This document shows positions 1 through 12,401 of a DNA stretch of 53,092 nucleotides, one piece after another. Position 1 is the first letter of the stretch. Each line of letters begins with the position of its first letter. The notes under the pieces are model-generated. The model was not told the DNA's origin, made no database searches, and saw nothing but the letters and a program-made list of their open reading frames with translations. The translations under genes and the position numbers were made by a program. Source of the DNA: Ophiostoma sp. CBS 140.51 (lineage: Eukaryota > Ascomycota > Sordariomycetes > Ophiostomatales > Ophiostomataceae); assembly GCA_029298735.1 (NCBI GenBank), contig JANSLP010000236.1, positions 1 to 53,092 of the forward strand, in the 5' to 3' direction.

Positions 1-2817
1 AGACAGCCAGATCCCCCACATACGCAGCCGACCACTCGGCAACCCGACCCTCCTCACACCCAGCCAACTACACGCCAGCCCGACCCCCCCCAAAAAAAAA
101 CAATGTAAAGAACCATTGTTCTCTCTATTTTCCCTCTACGACCTCAAAAACAAACGACACAGACGTGTGAAGAAACAGACAATCATTATGTGTGACGGGA
201 AAGACGGGCTTGCCTTGTACTGTGTACTTTAGCGAGAAGTGAGCCTCGAGTACACAGAGATCACCATTTTGATTGGAAGACAATGCGAGTTTTGGTTTTC
301 AGAAACACCGAGACAAGGCAGAAATATGATATGTCGCGAGAACTGAAGAGGAAAAGAAGTGCAAGAAAAAGCAACGCACGGTTCGTATTGAACTTCGTTG
401 TCTTCTGTGGGGACAAGCCTCGAGGCGACCAGTCAGACGTTGCGTTCCGGTGGAGCTGGGTTTCCAGCTGTCAACTTGCAGGCAAAGACAGAGCTGTATT
501 GCCGTTTTGGGATGAAGGGCGGTTGTCGAGCGGGGAGCTGCAGAAAAATTGAATGGAAAGGGATGAACTCGGAATGCCGCGGAAGAAAGACATGACCCGA
601 CACGGAAGGGAACTGAAAGTGAGTGGAAAAGAAAAAGAAAATTGGAAAGGACATAAAATAATAAAAAGAGCAAATAAAAAATGAGACTGGCAAAAAAGGA
701 GGAAGAAGACGAGAAGGGGCAGCCTGTCTAGCAAACAATCGGATTACACCTGCTCCTACAATTGAATACGCCTTGTATGGGACAGTTCATCGATTAAGCA
801 TGCAGCTACCTCATAGAATAAGAAACTTTGAACAATACGGGACGATTGATCGAGAACTAGAAGAAGCAAATAGTGAACTATTGCATGTCCTACCGCCTCC
901 CACGAGGTCTTTGCCCAAAAGAGGTCGTTTTATTCTGGGGCTAACCACAAAAGGCAATTCGCCGTTGGTCGTCGCCTTCCCATTTGTTTACTTCGCCCCT
1001 TCCTCACTCAAAAATCCCCTACGCGGGGAAGCTGTGAATGCTTTGGGTCCGAAGCGTCCGCTATTCTCGACCTGTCAATCCTTGTCCATGTTCTTTTCCG
1101 CCGGACCCTGAAGCACTGCCCTCTCTTCTCTGACGCAGCAAAACCACCTATGGCGTTGGTCTTTTGACCAGCTGAACCTTGCCAGCGCGCCACAAGCGGC
1201 GGCATTTCCCGACCGAGCTTGTTAACGGCGGTGGAGATGTTCACAGAATCCTGCCTTCTTTTTTGATCGACGGTGGGATATTGCATTGTACGCCACGGCC
1301 CAAAGCAACGGATGGCACGAAGGTTATGGCTTGGTTACCTTCTTTTCAACAGCTGACAGATCTTCCCCTTTTCCATCATACACAACGTCCCAATAGAATC
1401 TATTCTCTTCCCCTCTTCCAAGCACACCGTGCATGCATGATGTTCTTTTCAGCTAGCTCATTGCACTTATCCCTTCCCGCTCCATAATGTCTCACTTTCC
1501 ACTTGTTCCACCGTGGTGAATGCTCCGCCCCGACCTAGCTTGTTCACGACAGCCAATCCATACCCCATTCGTCCTGCAAGGAGGTAACAAAAACTCGACA
1601 TCGGAACGAAACCGGTGGAGAAGACGACTTTCTGCAAGGCTGGGACTAAGCTACGGCGACTTTCCGTTACAGCCCACTTCGCGCCATAGCATCTCGTGGT
1701 CAAGCCAGGGACTGGCACGGTCCAGGCCCCCATGGCGTGTTCCCAGGAAGCTCGTGCCCTCCCGAGGCCATTCCAGTCCATGCTCCCCCGAGCTCCTTAA
1801 GCCATCCTGTGAACGGCTGCCCGTGCCCACAGGAAGCTACTTTTCTCGTTAGATGCGCCACTCCCTGGCGCAGGACGGGTTGGGGGCCATCTCCATAAAG
1901 AAGCCAAGACTTTTTCTACTCTTGGATGAGTATAGTGGGGTTTTCTGGCTACGATTATTGTCCAAACTAGAGACGGATTGAACAACCAACAGTGCTCGTT
2001 TGGTAGATTGTCGTCACCCTCGCTACACCCAATTGACGGTCTAGAACCAATAATGGCGTGCCATCAACCGGATGTGGATATTGAGCATGGCCTTCTGACG
2101 CGGCCTTGGGGGACAAGGTCGACGCAGCTGCGGCCTCGGCCTGAACTCCGTCGACGACAAAGAAGCGATGTGCAAGTCATTATACTGTTCTGGCCACAGA
2201 CAAATAACGCAAGTAGGCCATCCCTTGTGGGAGACCCCTTCCAGTGCCCAACGGGGATGATTCTGGAGATCATCATTCCGCCGGCAATATTCAAAGCTCA
2301 GCTTCTAACGGGTCAAAGAACAGGACAAGTATCTCGCACCTCTCCTGGGTACGGAGTCATTTTCTGTCACTTTGCCTTCATGTCTGTGTTTGTGATTTTC
2401 ATACCGGTTAACGCTGCATATTCAGCACTTTCCGATGATGGACAACTAAGACCTACAGCGTTGGATGCACATTGCAGATGTGGAGTTTCGCGAAACAAAT
2501 GTCCCTGCTTTTCTTGGTTGTCTCTCTTCGCCAACGGCCACAACGAGCACTAGCGTATGCAAGAGTAGGGCTGAGATGCGGGCGCAAGTCCCTGTACATT
2601 CCATCCTGTCACATACGATGCCGCATACCATTCGCTGCCATCCTGGGACGAAGGGATACGAAGGGCACGGCTGTGAATTGCATGGACGATCATGCTGTAT
2701 GACCCTTGTGTGTTGCCGTCGCTTTCCGTGACCTTCTGGCATCAAGTGCGCAACCCTAGTCACTTACACGAGGATTAACACAGAGAAGGGGATATCCGTA
2801 CTCGGACAAATTGGTTG

Positions 2818-2841
2818 TTCATGAAGAGCTTCATGAAGAGC
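2818..2841. repeat. 12 bp direct tandem duplication
   Basis: TTCATGAAGAGC occurs twice head to tail with no mismatch. It is too short to call a mobile-element footprint and is most likely a slippage duplication. Confidence 0.8.
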
Positions 2842-3141
2842 CACCCCAGTCATATGACGGGAGCTACATTGATACGCCTTACCATGGAAGTCCCATGTAC
2901 CCATCGAGTCTTTTTCCTCCCGTCCCCTCCTAGTGAATGTGGAGCTTCCGCTTGCCACCAATTTAGAAAACGGGTTTATAACTCTTTGAGAAGTATCATT
3001 CGAACTTCATATCCATGGCCTCGGCTGGACTCTGTCTTACTCTCCTCTTTACACAGCATATGGGACCCTAAATTCTAGCTGAACTTTCAACTCAACTTTT
3101 TTTTTTTTAAGCTACAGACACAACTTGTCTTCTATCTTTAC

Positions 3142-3152
3142 ATATATATATA
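3142..3152 (+). promoter_or_regulatory. TATA-like element upstream of the NACHT gene
   Basis: An alternating AT run (ATATATATATA) lies about 230 bp before the chosen ATG at 3381 and just after a long T-run. Spacing suits a core promoter with a leader of roughly 150-200 nt. The assignment rests on position and composition only. Confidence 0.35.
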
Positions 3153-3269
3153 GCAAAGTTCAAACCAGATCACTCTTGATTCTTTTAGTCACTTATCCAT
3201 CTTCCATCTCTCTAATTTTCGTCTCTCCTTTGGACGGATAGATATCCTTGCCTAGAGCCGCTGGATTAT

Positions 3270-3389
3270 GTTGTCGCTCAGCAAGACTCTTTCTAGTAAG
3301 CTATTTCACCTGATTGGGAAATCTCATCGTGTTGAGTTATTTTATTATATTTATTCTACCATTGATGGCGGCGGCACAGAATGTTAACT
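3270..3389 (+). promoter_or_regulatory. Possible upstream ORF overlapping the NACHT start
   Basis: An ATG at 3270 opens a 39-codon frame ending with TAA at 3387-3389, so it overlaps the ATG of the large protein (3381) in another frame. A second upstream ATG at 3365 opens a 25-codon frame ending at 3442. If the mature leader contains these ATGs, translation of the giant protein would be damped. A candidate leader intron (GTAAGC at 3297 to CAG at 3379) would remove most of this stretch, so the uORF may be splice-dependent. Confidence 0.3.
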
Positions 3390-6300
3390 TTGATAGAAAT
3401 CAAGAACAAGCGGCGATCTACGGCCTCATCCTCTTCTGTTGAGGCACCATCTGTCCAAGAAGCATACGATACACCCACAGCTTCCCCTTCCAAGTCTGTC
3501 AAGTCAAAGGTCTCTGCAGTCTCTCTCTCCAACACCCCAGAGCACCCTATCTTCATAAACTTCACCCAGCAGTCATCCCAGCAAGCTGCACCGACGCTGC
3601 TTGAGAAAGTTCCTGACACAAAAATAACACAGAACATCCAAGAGGTCCAGACAGTTGAGCCTGAGAAGGAAACCATGGCTGCTGTTCCTGTTGGCATCAT
3701 GAAGACCCTACCTCCAGTGGCGGTCAAAGGTCCCCAGGCCGTTGCCGTCAAGGAGAATGGCCGTGTGACGGTCAGTGAGTTCCCTGTCGACGAAGAGGAG
3801 TCTTCGTCTTCCGAGGACAAGACTATTGTTCGCAAGGGCACCACTGTCACAACCACCACCACCGAGGTGTCTTCATCGGGCACACTCACACGTACAACGA
3901 CCAATGGAAGCCTCCACCCGGAGTCGCGTGTTTCCGAGGTCGTCCAATACGTGAAGGGCCTCTTTTCCAAGCTTGGCGACTACGAGGTCAACATGCTGCG
4001 CCAGGCCGACCTGGAGTCCTACCTGCGGTACATTGCCGACGAGCGTCTTATCCACATGCCGCGCAAGGGCAGTGACTGGGACCGTGTTCTGCGCACTGCC
4101 CAGTTCTTTGGTCTTCAGATCTGGCGCTTTGGCGAGAAGGTTGGCAAGTTTGCTCCCGAGAGCCGTGAAGCCGCCGGCTCTGCACTGGCCAGCTGCACCC
4201 TGCTTCTTGAGGTAAGAAATGTCCCGCCTGAATGACTTTATTTGAACTGCTCCTGACACCCTGCCTATTAGATCGGCCACTCTCAAGCCCCTGCCCTCCT
4301 TCCTGCCTTCATGACCCTCTACGAACTTGGTCTTCTCGTCTCCCAGATTACCCAGATCCCCGGTATTTTCGAGTCTACCAAGGAGATCAAGGCTTCCATC
4401 AGCAACCTCTACAGTGAGCTGGTGGGCCTCGCTGGTTGCATCTCTGTTCACTACAGAAACCACATCTTCAACCTTGGTCCCCAACACCAAACCGTCACCC
4501 TCAACCTCAACGACCTCTTTGGTGGTGACATTGACTCCATCTGGGCGAGCAAGACGGCTCTCTACGACCGCATCTGGAGCCAGAGTCTTGGCAAGAAGCA
4601 CTTTCCTCTTACGTTGGCTGAACTCCGCCACCGTCTGAACCCTGAGTCGGAGGCCTTCCGTCACGCTCTCTACGCGGAGCTCGCAGAGGATCTTGAGCGC
4701 GCTGAAGACACGTGTGAGTGGGTCAAGAGCGACCTGGTCGAGTACCTTCAGTCCAACGAGAAGATCCTCATAGTGACTGGTGCCCCTGGCTCTGGCAAGA
4801 CGGTCCTTGCCGACTGGATCGAGGAGCGACTTCAGCGTCCCCTCAACAACACCACCTATAGCGTTCTGCTGTACACATTCCGTAAGTGACCCTCTTTCAG
4901 CGCTTTTGACAAGTTCCTTTTATCATCTCAACCACTAACACCCTCAAAGCATCGGATGACAGCGAAGATGCGACAGTTGTCTCTTTCCTAAAGGGCGTTC
5001 TCTTCCAGCTCCTTGAGCGCAGCGTTGGCAACGTGCAGCTCTACGAGACTCTGGTCACAGCCTTTGTCAACGAGGAGATCCATATTCGCTCGCACGGCCG
5101 TGGCCACAAGGGCTCTGACTTTGAGCGTGCTCTCTGGAAGGCTCTCCAGATTGGCCTCAACACCTTCAAGAAGAGCGAGGAGCCCATCGTCCTTCTCATT
5201 GATGGCTTTGAGCAGGCCGCTGGTGGTTCGCAGTCTGCCATTACTGCTTTCTTCAAGTCCCTGCAGGACAACGTCTTCTCCGTCAAGAATGTCCGCACCA
5301 TCACTTTCTCCCGCTACGAGCACAAGCTTGGCAGCGGAATTCGTCATGTCGCCATCTCTGAGCAGGATGTTGCACATGACATCCGCAGCTTCCTGCGCCA
5401 GACCTTCTCGCGGTCGACCCTCTTCATGGAGCTCCCCCCTGCTCAACGTGAGAAGATTATCGACGACATGTCGGTCAAGGCCAAGGGCTCTTTTGTCTGG
5501 GCCCGTCTTGCCGGCAACTTTCTTCTCAAGTACCACGGCTACCCCATCACACCTGACCATCATGGCTACCATGGCCACGATCACAAGCACGAGCACAACA
5601 CCACGGCCGGTTTCGTCAAGGCCGCCGAGTCTATCAGCGCCGACGTTGGCGACGTGATCCTTGCCATGGAGTCCAAGCTCGATCTTAAGGGCGACCACCA
5701 GCTCCGCGACATGCTCTCCTTCTTGCTTGTATCGGACGCCCCACTCGAGACGGATGATCTCTCTGTGATTTTGGCCGTTGATCCCCAGAGCGACAAGATC
5801 CACAAGCCTGTCAACGTCGGTCGCCTGGTGGCTCGGACGGTGCCCGATCTTGTCCTCGTCCGTGATGGCCGTGTGCGTTTCAAGAGCAGCATCATCCGCT
5901 CTCACCTGCACAAGCAGCTCGGCAAGCCCCTCCCCGCAGTGAAGGAGGCCCACCACCAGCTCACCCTGCGTCTGCTGCTCTACACCAAGCTCTCAGTCCA
6001 CTCCAGTCTCTTCAATGACCCCACGATTGACGAGATTGACGAGACGACCGTGCACCATCTCTTCAAGAACCACCGTCTGCTGTCGTTTGTCATGACCCAC
6101 TGGATGTACCACTTCCGTGCCTCGTCCCAATACCATCACGGCAGCGGCAACGACCTGGTCCTCTCCAAGGATTTCAAGGCTGTCTTTCCCGATTCGGCTG
6201 TCTTTTCGCTTCTTGAACGTCACTCCTGGGCATCGACTGCAGACCTGGTCGCCCGTCTCACCTTGACTCTTCGCATCCGCGAGGCCGTATTCACCGAGAA

Positions 6301-9300
6301 GCACGTCTGTGTTCTCCAGAGCTTGATCGTCCTTGGTCATGTTCACCACCACCATTCACAGGCCATTGACAGCTCTCGCTACTTTTACCGCGCTGCCATT
6401 CTCGGTCAGCACGTTCTCTCTCGCTTCAGTGCACTGGTCGTTGGATGTACCGACCTCTTCCTGCAAATCACGGAAGTCATCAAGTTCACCAAGCGCACCG
6501 AGATTGTCACCTACCGTGAGACCCTTATCCGGTACAAGATCGAGGTGTGCATCGAGCGCTTTGGTGCCCACAGCAAGGCGGTCATTGAGTGGTACGAGAA
6601 GCTCGCCGCCCTGTATGTCTCGATTAAGGAGGAGGAAATGGTCATTATCATCTACCGGGAGATTTACGAGATCATCGTTGCTCGTGACGGCAAGGGCTCC
6701 CACGAGGCTTCCAAGTTCAAAAAGTTCTTTGGTGGCCTGGACGTCACTCTCAAGGACGGCGAGAAGAAGAAGCCCGTTGACGGCTACGGCAAGCTTCTGC
6801 TGGAGACTGCCGAGGACCTCGAGGTCACCGACATGCTTCTCTACATCTCCATCATGCTCCGCGTGGCTCTCTCGTACGAGGCCGACTGCAAGTGGCACTG
6901 GGCTGAGCGCATCTACATTAGCCTGTGGCGCAAGGTGTCCATCCTGACTCGCACTGTCGTCACTGTCGATGTCCACACCGCCAAGATCCAGGTGGCTCTG
7001 GCCTATATCACCTACCTGCGCTCAGTGAAGCGGTTCGAGGAGGCTTCCAACATTTTGATGGTGCTCTGGACCGAGTACGAGCACTACACTTTCGAGACCG
7101 AAGAACTGGTTCTCTACCTACGCGAGATTGGCGTTCTCTTCCGGGTGTTTGGTATTGTTGGCATTGCCGGCCACATCTTTGGCAAGTGCTGGGGCTGGTT
7201 CAAGAAGCACGGCAAGGACACCGATGAGGAGGCCAGCAAGACCATTGTGCTCATCACCGAGGTTGTCAAGGAGATCACCGAGACCACGACGACCACCAAG
7301 ACGACGGTCAAGGCCACCACCGAGACGACCGAGGTGATTGTTCGTGACGTTTATGTGACCCAATACGAGCGCTGCCGCAAGTCTGGTGTTGACAAGACCT
7401 TCTTCGCTGCGGCTCTGGCTCTCATTGACATTCTCATCGCTGCTGGCAACTGGAGCGAGTCAGAAGTCATCATCCGCAAGTCGCTCGAGATCAGCTGGAA
7501 GGCCATTTTGACGGTCGACCTCAAGGTCAAGCTCACCGAGCACTTTTCCAAGGAGGTCATCATCCTGGCCAAGCGTCTCGCCGTCTGCCACAAGCACCAG
7601 CACCAGTTCGACAAGGCGGAGCAGATTTACCTGCGCATCTACTACGCCGCTCTTGCCTCGCTCACTTTCGAGCACGAGCTGTTCCTCGAGGCCCTCTCTG
7701 GTCTCATCTGCTTCTACGAGGAGTACCACCGCCACGAGAAGATTATCGAGATCTACGTTGAGCTTGTCGAGACGTACCGCAAAAAGTGTGGTGCTGCCCA
7801 CCGTCTGACCATCCAGGCCCTGTACCTTCTGGCTGCTCAGTACGAGATCCTCGGCCGCAAGGAGGCTTATGCCTGCTACATTGAGATTGTCACCGTCCTC
7901 AACAAGGGTCTCAAGCACTGCCACCACGATGCCTTCAAGGCTGCCGTTGCCCTCGTCTCGTTTTACCACATTGAGAAGCGCTGGGTTGAGCTGCAGGCCA
8001 TTTGCGCCGTGCTTTGGGAGACCTTTGTCCACCACTACCACCACCACGGCGACCACCACCACGAGCACTACTATGGTTTCACCGAGGACATTGTTGTTTT
8101 GATTTATGAGAAGTACACCTACACGCTCGAGTTCCATGCCAAGGTCGACATCCAGATCCTGTACGAGATCTCCGTCACCTACCGCGAGACCGTCACCCGC
8201 ACCTTTGGTATCTCGGCCCACATCATCCTTCTTGCACTGCTTGCTCTGGCCCGCATCTGCGAGCGCACCGAGAAGCACCAGCACGAGGCCGTCACCATCT
8301 ACGAGGAAATCATCACCAAGTACAAGACGACCAAGACGACCGTCACTGTCGAGACTGAGACTACCGTCAAGACGGTCACCAAGCGGCTGTCGACGCTGTA
8401 CGTGACCATCATCCGCACTGGTGGCCAGGCTGGCAGCAAATCGGGTGGTCATGGCCATGGCGGCAAGGATGTCGGTGTCAGCATCGACCGTGCCCTCTTC
8501 CTCTGCCTCGAGGCTTTCGCACTATACAAGCTCGAGTTTGGTATCTGGCACGCGAAGACGCTGGCTGTGCTCTTAGATATTGTCTTCTTGTACCAAAAGA
8601 TCAACACCAAGGAGTCGCATGCTAAGATTGTGCCCATCCTGCAGACGACTGTCATTGAGATTTTAACCACTCTGACCGTATCTGTCCAGCTGTTTGACGC
8701 GGCCACCACGCTGGCCACCATCTACGTCAAAGCCGGCCTCGTGGGCCTAGCCGAGTCACTGCTGCACCAGCTGCGCCATCTCCTCGTCTTTGGCGAGGAG
8801 CTGCCCGCTGGCATCTCGGTGAAGCTCGAGTTCAAGCTGACCCAGAAAGTCAACAGCCGCGTCGTGTTCCTCTTTGTGGCTGCCTTTGAGCGTCACATTC
8901 GTGCCCAGAACAAGAAGGTTGTGGCCATTACGTTCTCCGAGCTGCTGTCGTCGCTTTTGTACGAGGTGCTCCTGTACGAGGACTACCGCGCCATTGTCGA
9001 CAGCAAGGACGTCCAGATCGAGGAGATTCTCCTGTCGGGTGCTCGCCTCCGCGGCTTCTGGGCTGAGGAGGTGCGCTCGGAGCTGTTGGTCGTTTTGGAC
9101 ACCCGCCTGTTCCCCGTCTTCAAGACCAGGTATGCCGAGTACGCCAAGGTTACGTCAGACGAGCACACCAAGCTGTACTACCTGGCTCTGCTTGCCGAGC
9201 TGAACCGCGACAAGGCCGATGCCAGCTACGCTGTGATTGCCTGCCGCGCCGGCAACAACAAGGTCCGCGCCCTGCTTGAGGCTGGCGAGTTTGGCCGTGC

Positions 9301-10312
9301 TCTCGAGGTCGCCCGCTTTGCCTTTGCCTTTGCTTCCAAGCAGGGCTTCTACAAGAGCAGCCGTGCCCGCATCGCGTACGGCTACAAGCTTGCCGAGCTC
9401 CTGGCAGGCATCGATGTCCGTGCCCCTAACGCCGGCTCGCCCGAGCATGCCAATCTTTTGGGTCTGTCCCGTGAGGTGACGGCTGGTGTCTTTGCCGTCC
9501 TGGCCGAAGAGAAGATTGACTTGGCCACGCTCGAGGTCGCCGACGTCACGGGCCTGGTGCGCCTGTTGGGTGCCCAGGGCGACTTTGCCCGTCTCGAGAC
9601 CTTGCTGCTCCATCTCTGGCAGTCCCGCGAGGTGCGCCGCAGCTGGAAGCCCGAGACCGTCCTGTCCATTGGCTTTGCTCTTGTGCACGCTTATGCCGGC
9701 CAGAAGCAGCACAAGCTCGACCGTGCCATTGACTTGGCTGATGTCCTGTGGTTCAACTTGGTCCGCAGTCGTGGCTGGCTCGACCGCGATGCCGTCGCCG
9801 CTGGTCAGCTGCTCGCTAGTCTGTATTTGGAGGCCGGCCGTGCTGCTGACGCCATGAAGGTGTACGAGAGTGTGCTGCGCCAGATTGACTCGGTTGCGGC
9901 CAAGAAGGCTGCTGGTCGTCTTTTCAGCAACAGCAGCAAGAGCCCCTCGTCGTCGACGTCGGCTGCCGGCCACACGGAAGATGCCGAGGGCGATGTCGCC
10001 CTCCTAGGTCTCCATGCCAGCCAACACCTGGATCTGTTAGCTGCCGCCCATGCCCGTCTCGGTCGCTGGGTCAAGCCCAAGAAGGAGTACCACGATCTGT
10101 ACGAGCACCTGCGCGACACTCTGAGCTTAAAGGCACAGCTGCCCGCACCATTTGACAAGTGGGCGGCCACGGCAGCCAAGGCGGCCACGGACAAGTCGGC
10201 CCTGCCTGGTGGCTATGTGACGCTCAAGGACTGGACCATTTCTGGCGGCGAGACGTTGGATCCGCGCATGGTGATTTGCTATGCTGAGCAGCCCCTTGTC
10301 GTGCAAAAGTAA
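3381..10312 (+). CDS. Giant NACHT (STAND) NLR-like protein with TPR-type repeats
   Basis: Three exons, 3381-4211, 4272-4881 and 4950-10312, give 2267 aa; both introns are in phase with GT..AG ends. Residues 1-190 are Ser/Thr-rich and probably disordered. About 195-430 is an alpha-helical domain resembling the one (DUF7708, from memory) that precedes NACHT in many fungal proteins. Walker A is GAPGSGKT at 447-454; Walker B is VLLIDG with Asp565; a KAKGSFVWARL stretch typical of fungal NACHT modules follows. From about 850 to 2200 come many helical units of the YxEIxxxYR type, read as degenerate TPRs. Inserted are His-rich patches (about 677-697 and 1507-1522) and Thr-rich patches (about 1257-1275 and 1603-1626). 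Family knowledge: such STAND proteins oligomerise on NTP binding and act in non-self recognition or programmed cell death; the ligand is unknown. There is no enzymatic effector domain that I recognise. The start is uncertain because upstream ATGs exist. Confidence 0.9.
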
Positions 10313-10590
10313 AGTGCTTTATTTGTGCATCGTGCATAATTTCTCATGATTTCTAGTTTGCGTTTGATCTTGTTTGTTCACTTTTTCTCTCACACTCATT
10401 CATTTCCTTACTCTACCGTCCATTTGGATTCTTTTGTTTACCTGGTTTTGTTTATCGCACGGGATACGTGCTGTACGTTTGCTTGTTTCTTTCTGCTCCC
10501 ATTTGGGCCATATTCACCACACTTGGTTTTCTTTAACATAAGTCAAGATTCATCTGTTTGCCAAATCTTCCAGTCTTGTATCTTAAATAT

Positions 10591-11898
10591 TTAGCTGAAC
10601 TCTACGCCTTTCTTCCCACATTTCTTTAATCCGTACTCTGAAATATATGCTTTCAAATTTCTGCTGTGTCTTATTACTTCAACAATCTTTTCATCCGCGA
10701 AATCAATCAGTGGCAGGTGGCTCCGCAGAACACTCTCTATTCCAAGCACTGCCCCCAACGGCTGGTTACTGGAGCTCCTAGAAAAAGCAAAAAGTCCTCC
10801 ACGCCAAGCCAAATTGTGTCTGTCGTTTTCCAAATGCTTCAACGGTTGTCAGCCAATAGTCGATATCTCTTTTGTATCTGAGATATCTGTCTTTTTCCCC
10901 AAAAGGGTAGGGCTGCTCCCCTAGCATTCTTTTCAGGGCCAATGCCGACAAGATACGGAGCCGGACATCCATGGCGCGCGTGGATACCGACACGTGGCGT
11001 TTGCCTTCCCGGAATGCCTTTCTTTCCAAAATGGGGTGTCGTAAAAACATGTGAGAGTGCAAGGCGCTGGCTGTAGGTGTTGCTACAGACGCGGCTGCCC
11101 CTGAAAGTCGACTGGCTGCCAAAAGCTCCGAAGCTGTTTTGTTTACGTCGCTGTCTCCATCGAAACTGACAATGTTGTTGGCAATTGTTGTTGGTCTCTG
11201 CAGCCCCCACGATGGCCGATACAGCATCCAAAATCTCCTGGATATTTTGTAAAATTATCCCAACTATAATATCCATTGTGATTTTAGAATGATAATAGGA
11301 CGATGCTAGATGCGGCAGAAAACGGCCAAAACACGGCCAAACGGTCCAGTGTGACAACCAGGCAGAAACATTGGGCATGGCACTAGCAGTGGCACTCTTA
11401 ATAGCTACTGTTGCAAGCCGTGCACTCACGAGGGCATGATCGGCATGTGTGGCCTAGATGCTGTGCCCGACTTCGATGCCGCATGTCATCCCAGTGTATG
11501 CCGCATGCGGCGACGGCAAGCAATGCCGACGAGGCTGCCGTGGCAATGTCGGCGGCTGCTAGGGCGTAGGGTATATCGACCACGTAGCCTCGGCAGCGCG
11601 TACTGTATGGACCATATCCGGCGACAAAGCTCGCCATTAGGGATACACCTCAGAGTGCGGACTCGGCGTCCCTTAGAGTCTTGGGCTTGTGGTTGGGGTT
11701 GGTTTTGGAACTCGTAGTATTTGTTGACCGCTGCACTGGCTGAAATTCTTGCAGTAGCCACTCTGTGTTTTCTTTGCTATCGTGATTGCTGGTCCCCATG
11801 GGTGATGAGTGGTGGATGGGATGAGATGGTTTATTCGATGTTGTCGTCCTGCAGTTTTGAATTTCGCCGTATCGTGATTGTAGCGTTGACCAGTTCAA
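10591..11898 (-). pseudogene. Frame-broken coding-like region, possible decayed or mis-parsed gene
   Basis: Protein-like stretches follow one another on the minus strand in changing frames. From an ATG at 11802 a frame runs to a lone TGA (11650-11652), then continues in the same frame through an Ala-rich segment (PYALAAADIATAASS) to 11398. A GTGAGT donor near 11427 can splice to an acceptor TATAG near 11268, giving LGIILQNIQEILDAVSAIVG. Coding-like sequence then moves to another frame (ATG 11227; HPILERKAFREGKRHVSV, YLRYKRDIDYWLTTVEAF) and to a third after about 10842 (PLIDFADEKIVEVIRHSRNL), ending at 10591. I found no intron that repairs the last two shifts. It is either a relic or a gene whose exons I cannot place. 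Family not recognised. It is tail-to-tail with the NACHT gene. Confidence 0.3.
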
Positions 11899-12158
11899 GA
11901 AAATCTGGCGTCCATTTCACAATTTATATCATATGCTGAAAAAACGCACGTGATGATGACTGCGAAAAGGGCTTCAATGTACCATGATAAGTCTTGCGTT
12001 ATGATTATTTTGCCGCCGTGTCTTAACATGTTGTCTGCTCCCTAGTACTCGTTGGTAGGCGTAATCCAAGGTGTGTCACTGGTAAAGTAAATTCGACTCA
12101 TCAATGTCAAGGACTCGGTCAGAGTGGAAAATTGCCTAGGGATGATTGAACGAAATGC

Positions 12159-12210
12159 AGTCACACTGTTCAGTTTGTTTACTTCGCCCCTTTTATCTGA
12201 ACAGGTGACT
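12159..12210. repeat. Hairpin: 14 bp inverted repeat around a 23 nt loop
   Basis: The left arm AGTCACaCTGTTCAG (12159-12173, one bulged A) is complementary to the right arm CTGAACAGGTGACT (12197-12210). The loop contains TTTGTTTACTTCGCCCCTT (12174-12192), which is repeated exactly at 983-1001. The loop includes TGTTTAC, the core of forkhead sites, and CCCCT, the core of stress-response (STRE) sites. It lies about 270 bp upstream of the phosphatase-like gene. Confidence 0.7.
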
Positions 12211-12401
12211 TCTGTTTGTGGGATTTAGCATAAGCGCGACTGTCAAGTCTATTTCCACTGTACGGAGTACCTTTTAGGCCTTAACGCACGCCGATAAGCT
12301 CAAATAACGTTCGGGACGATAAGCCCTATTCAGACAGACACGCCAGACGTTAAAGCCCTGTCATTTCCGCTGTAATTTCAAGACAAGACACCTGGAAGTT
12401 G

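Larger units (their letters stand above)
1..3380. other. Intergenic DNA upstream of the NACHT gene
   Basis: No reading frame here has a convincing start, family motif or splice structure. The longest frame (1978-2553, +) begins at a non-ATG codon and has no recognisable domain. The stretch holds a 12 bp direct duplication (2818-2841), a 19-mer (983-1001) that recurs at 12174-12192, and near the right end a T-run (about 3098) and a TATA-like stretch that probably belong to the promoter of the next gene. Confidence 0.6.

Noticed and set aside
1208..1548. Two copies of a 20-mer (CCCGACCNAGCTTGTTNACG) 320 bp apart
   Set aside because: 18 of 20 bases match, but the similarity does not extend on either side, so chance cannot be excluded.
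1978..2553. 191-codon plus-strand frame
   Set aside because: Non-ATG start, mixed composition, no domain, no splice partners.
7460..8458. 332-codon minus-strand frame
   Set aside because: Antisense to the repeat tail of the NACHT protein, with no motif; several similar antisense frames occur at 4988-5956, 6356-6976 and 9155-9973.
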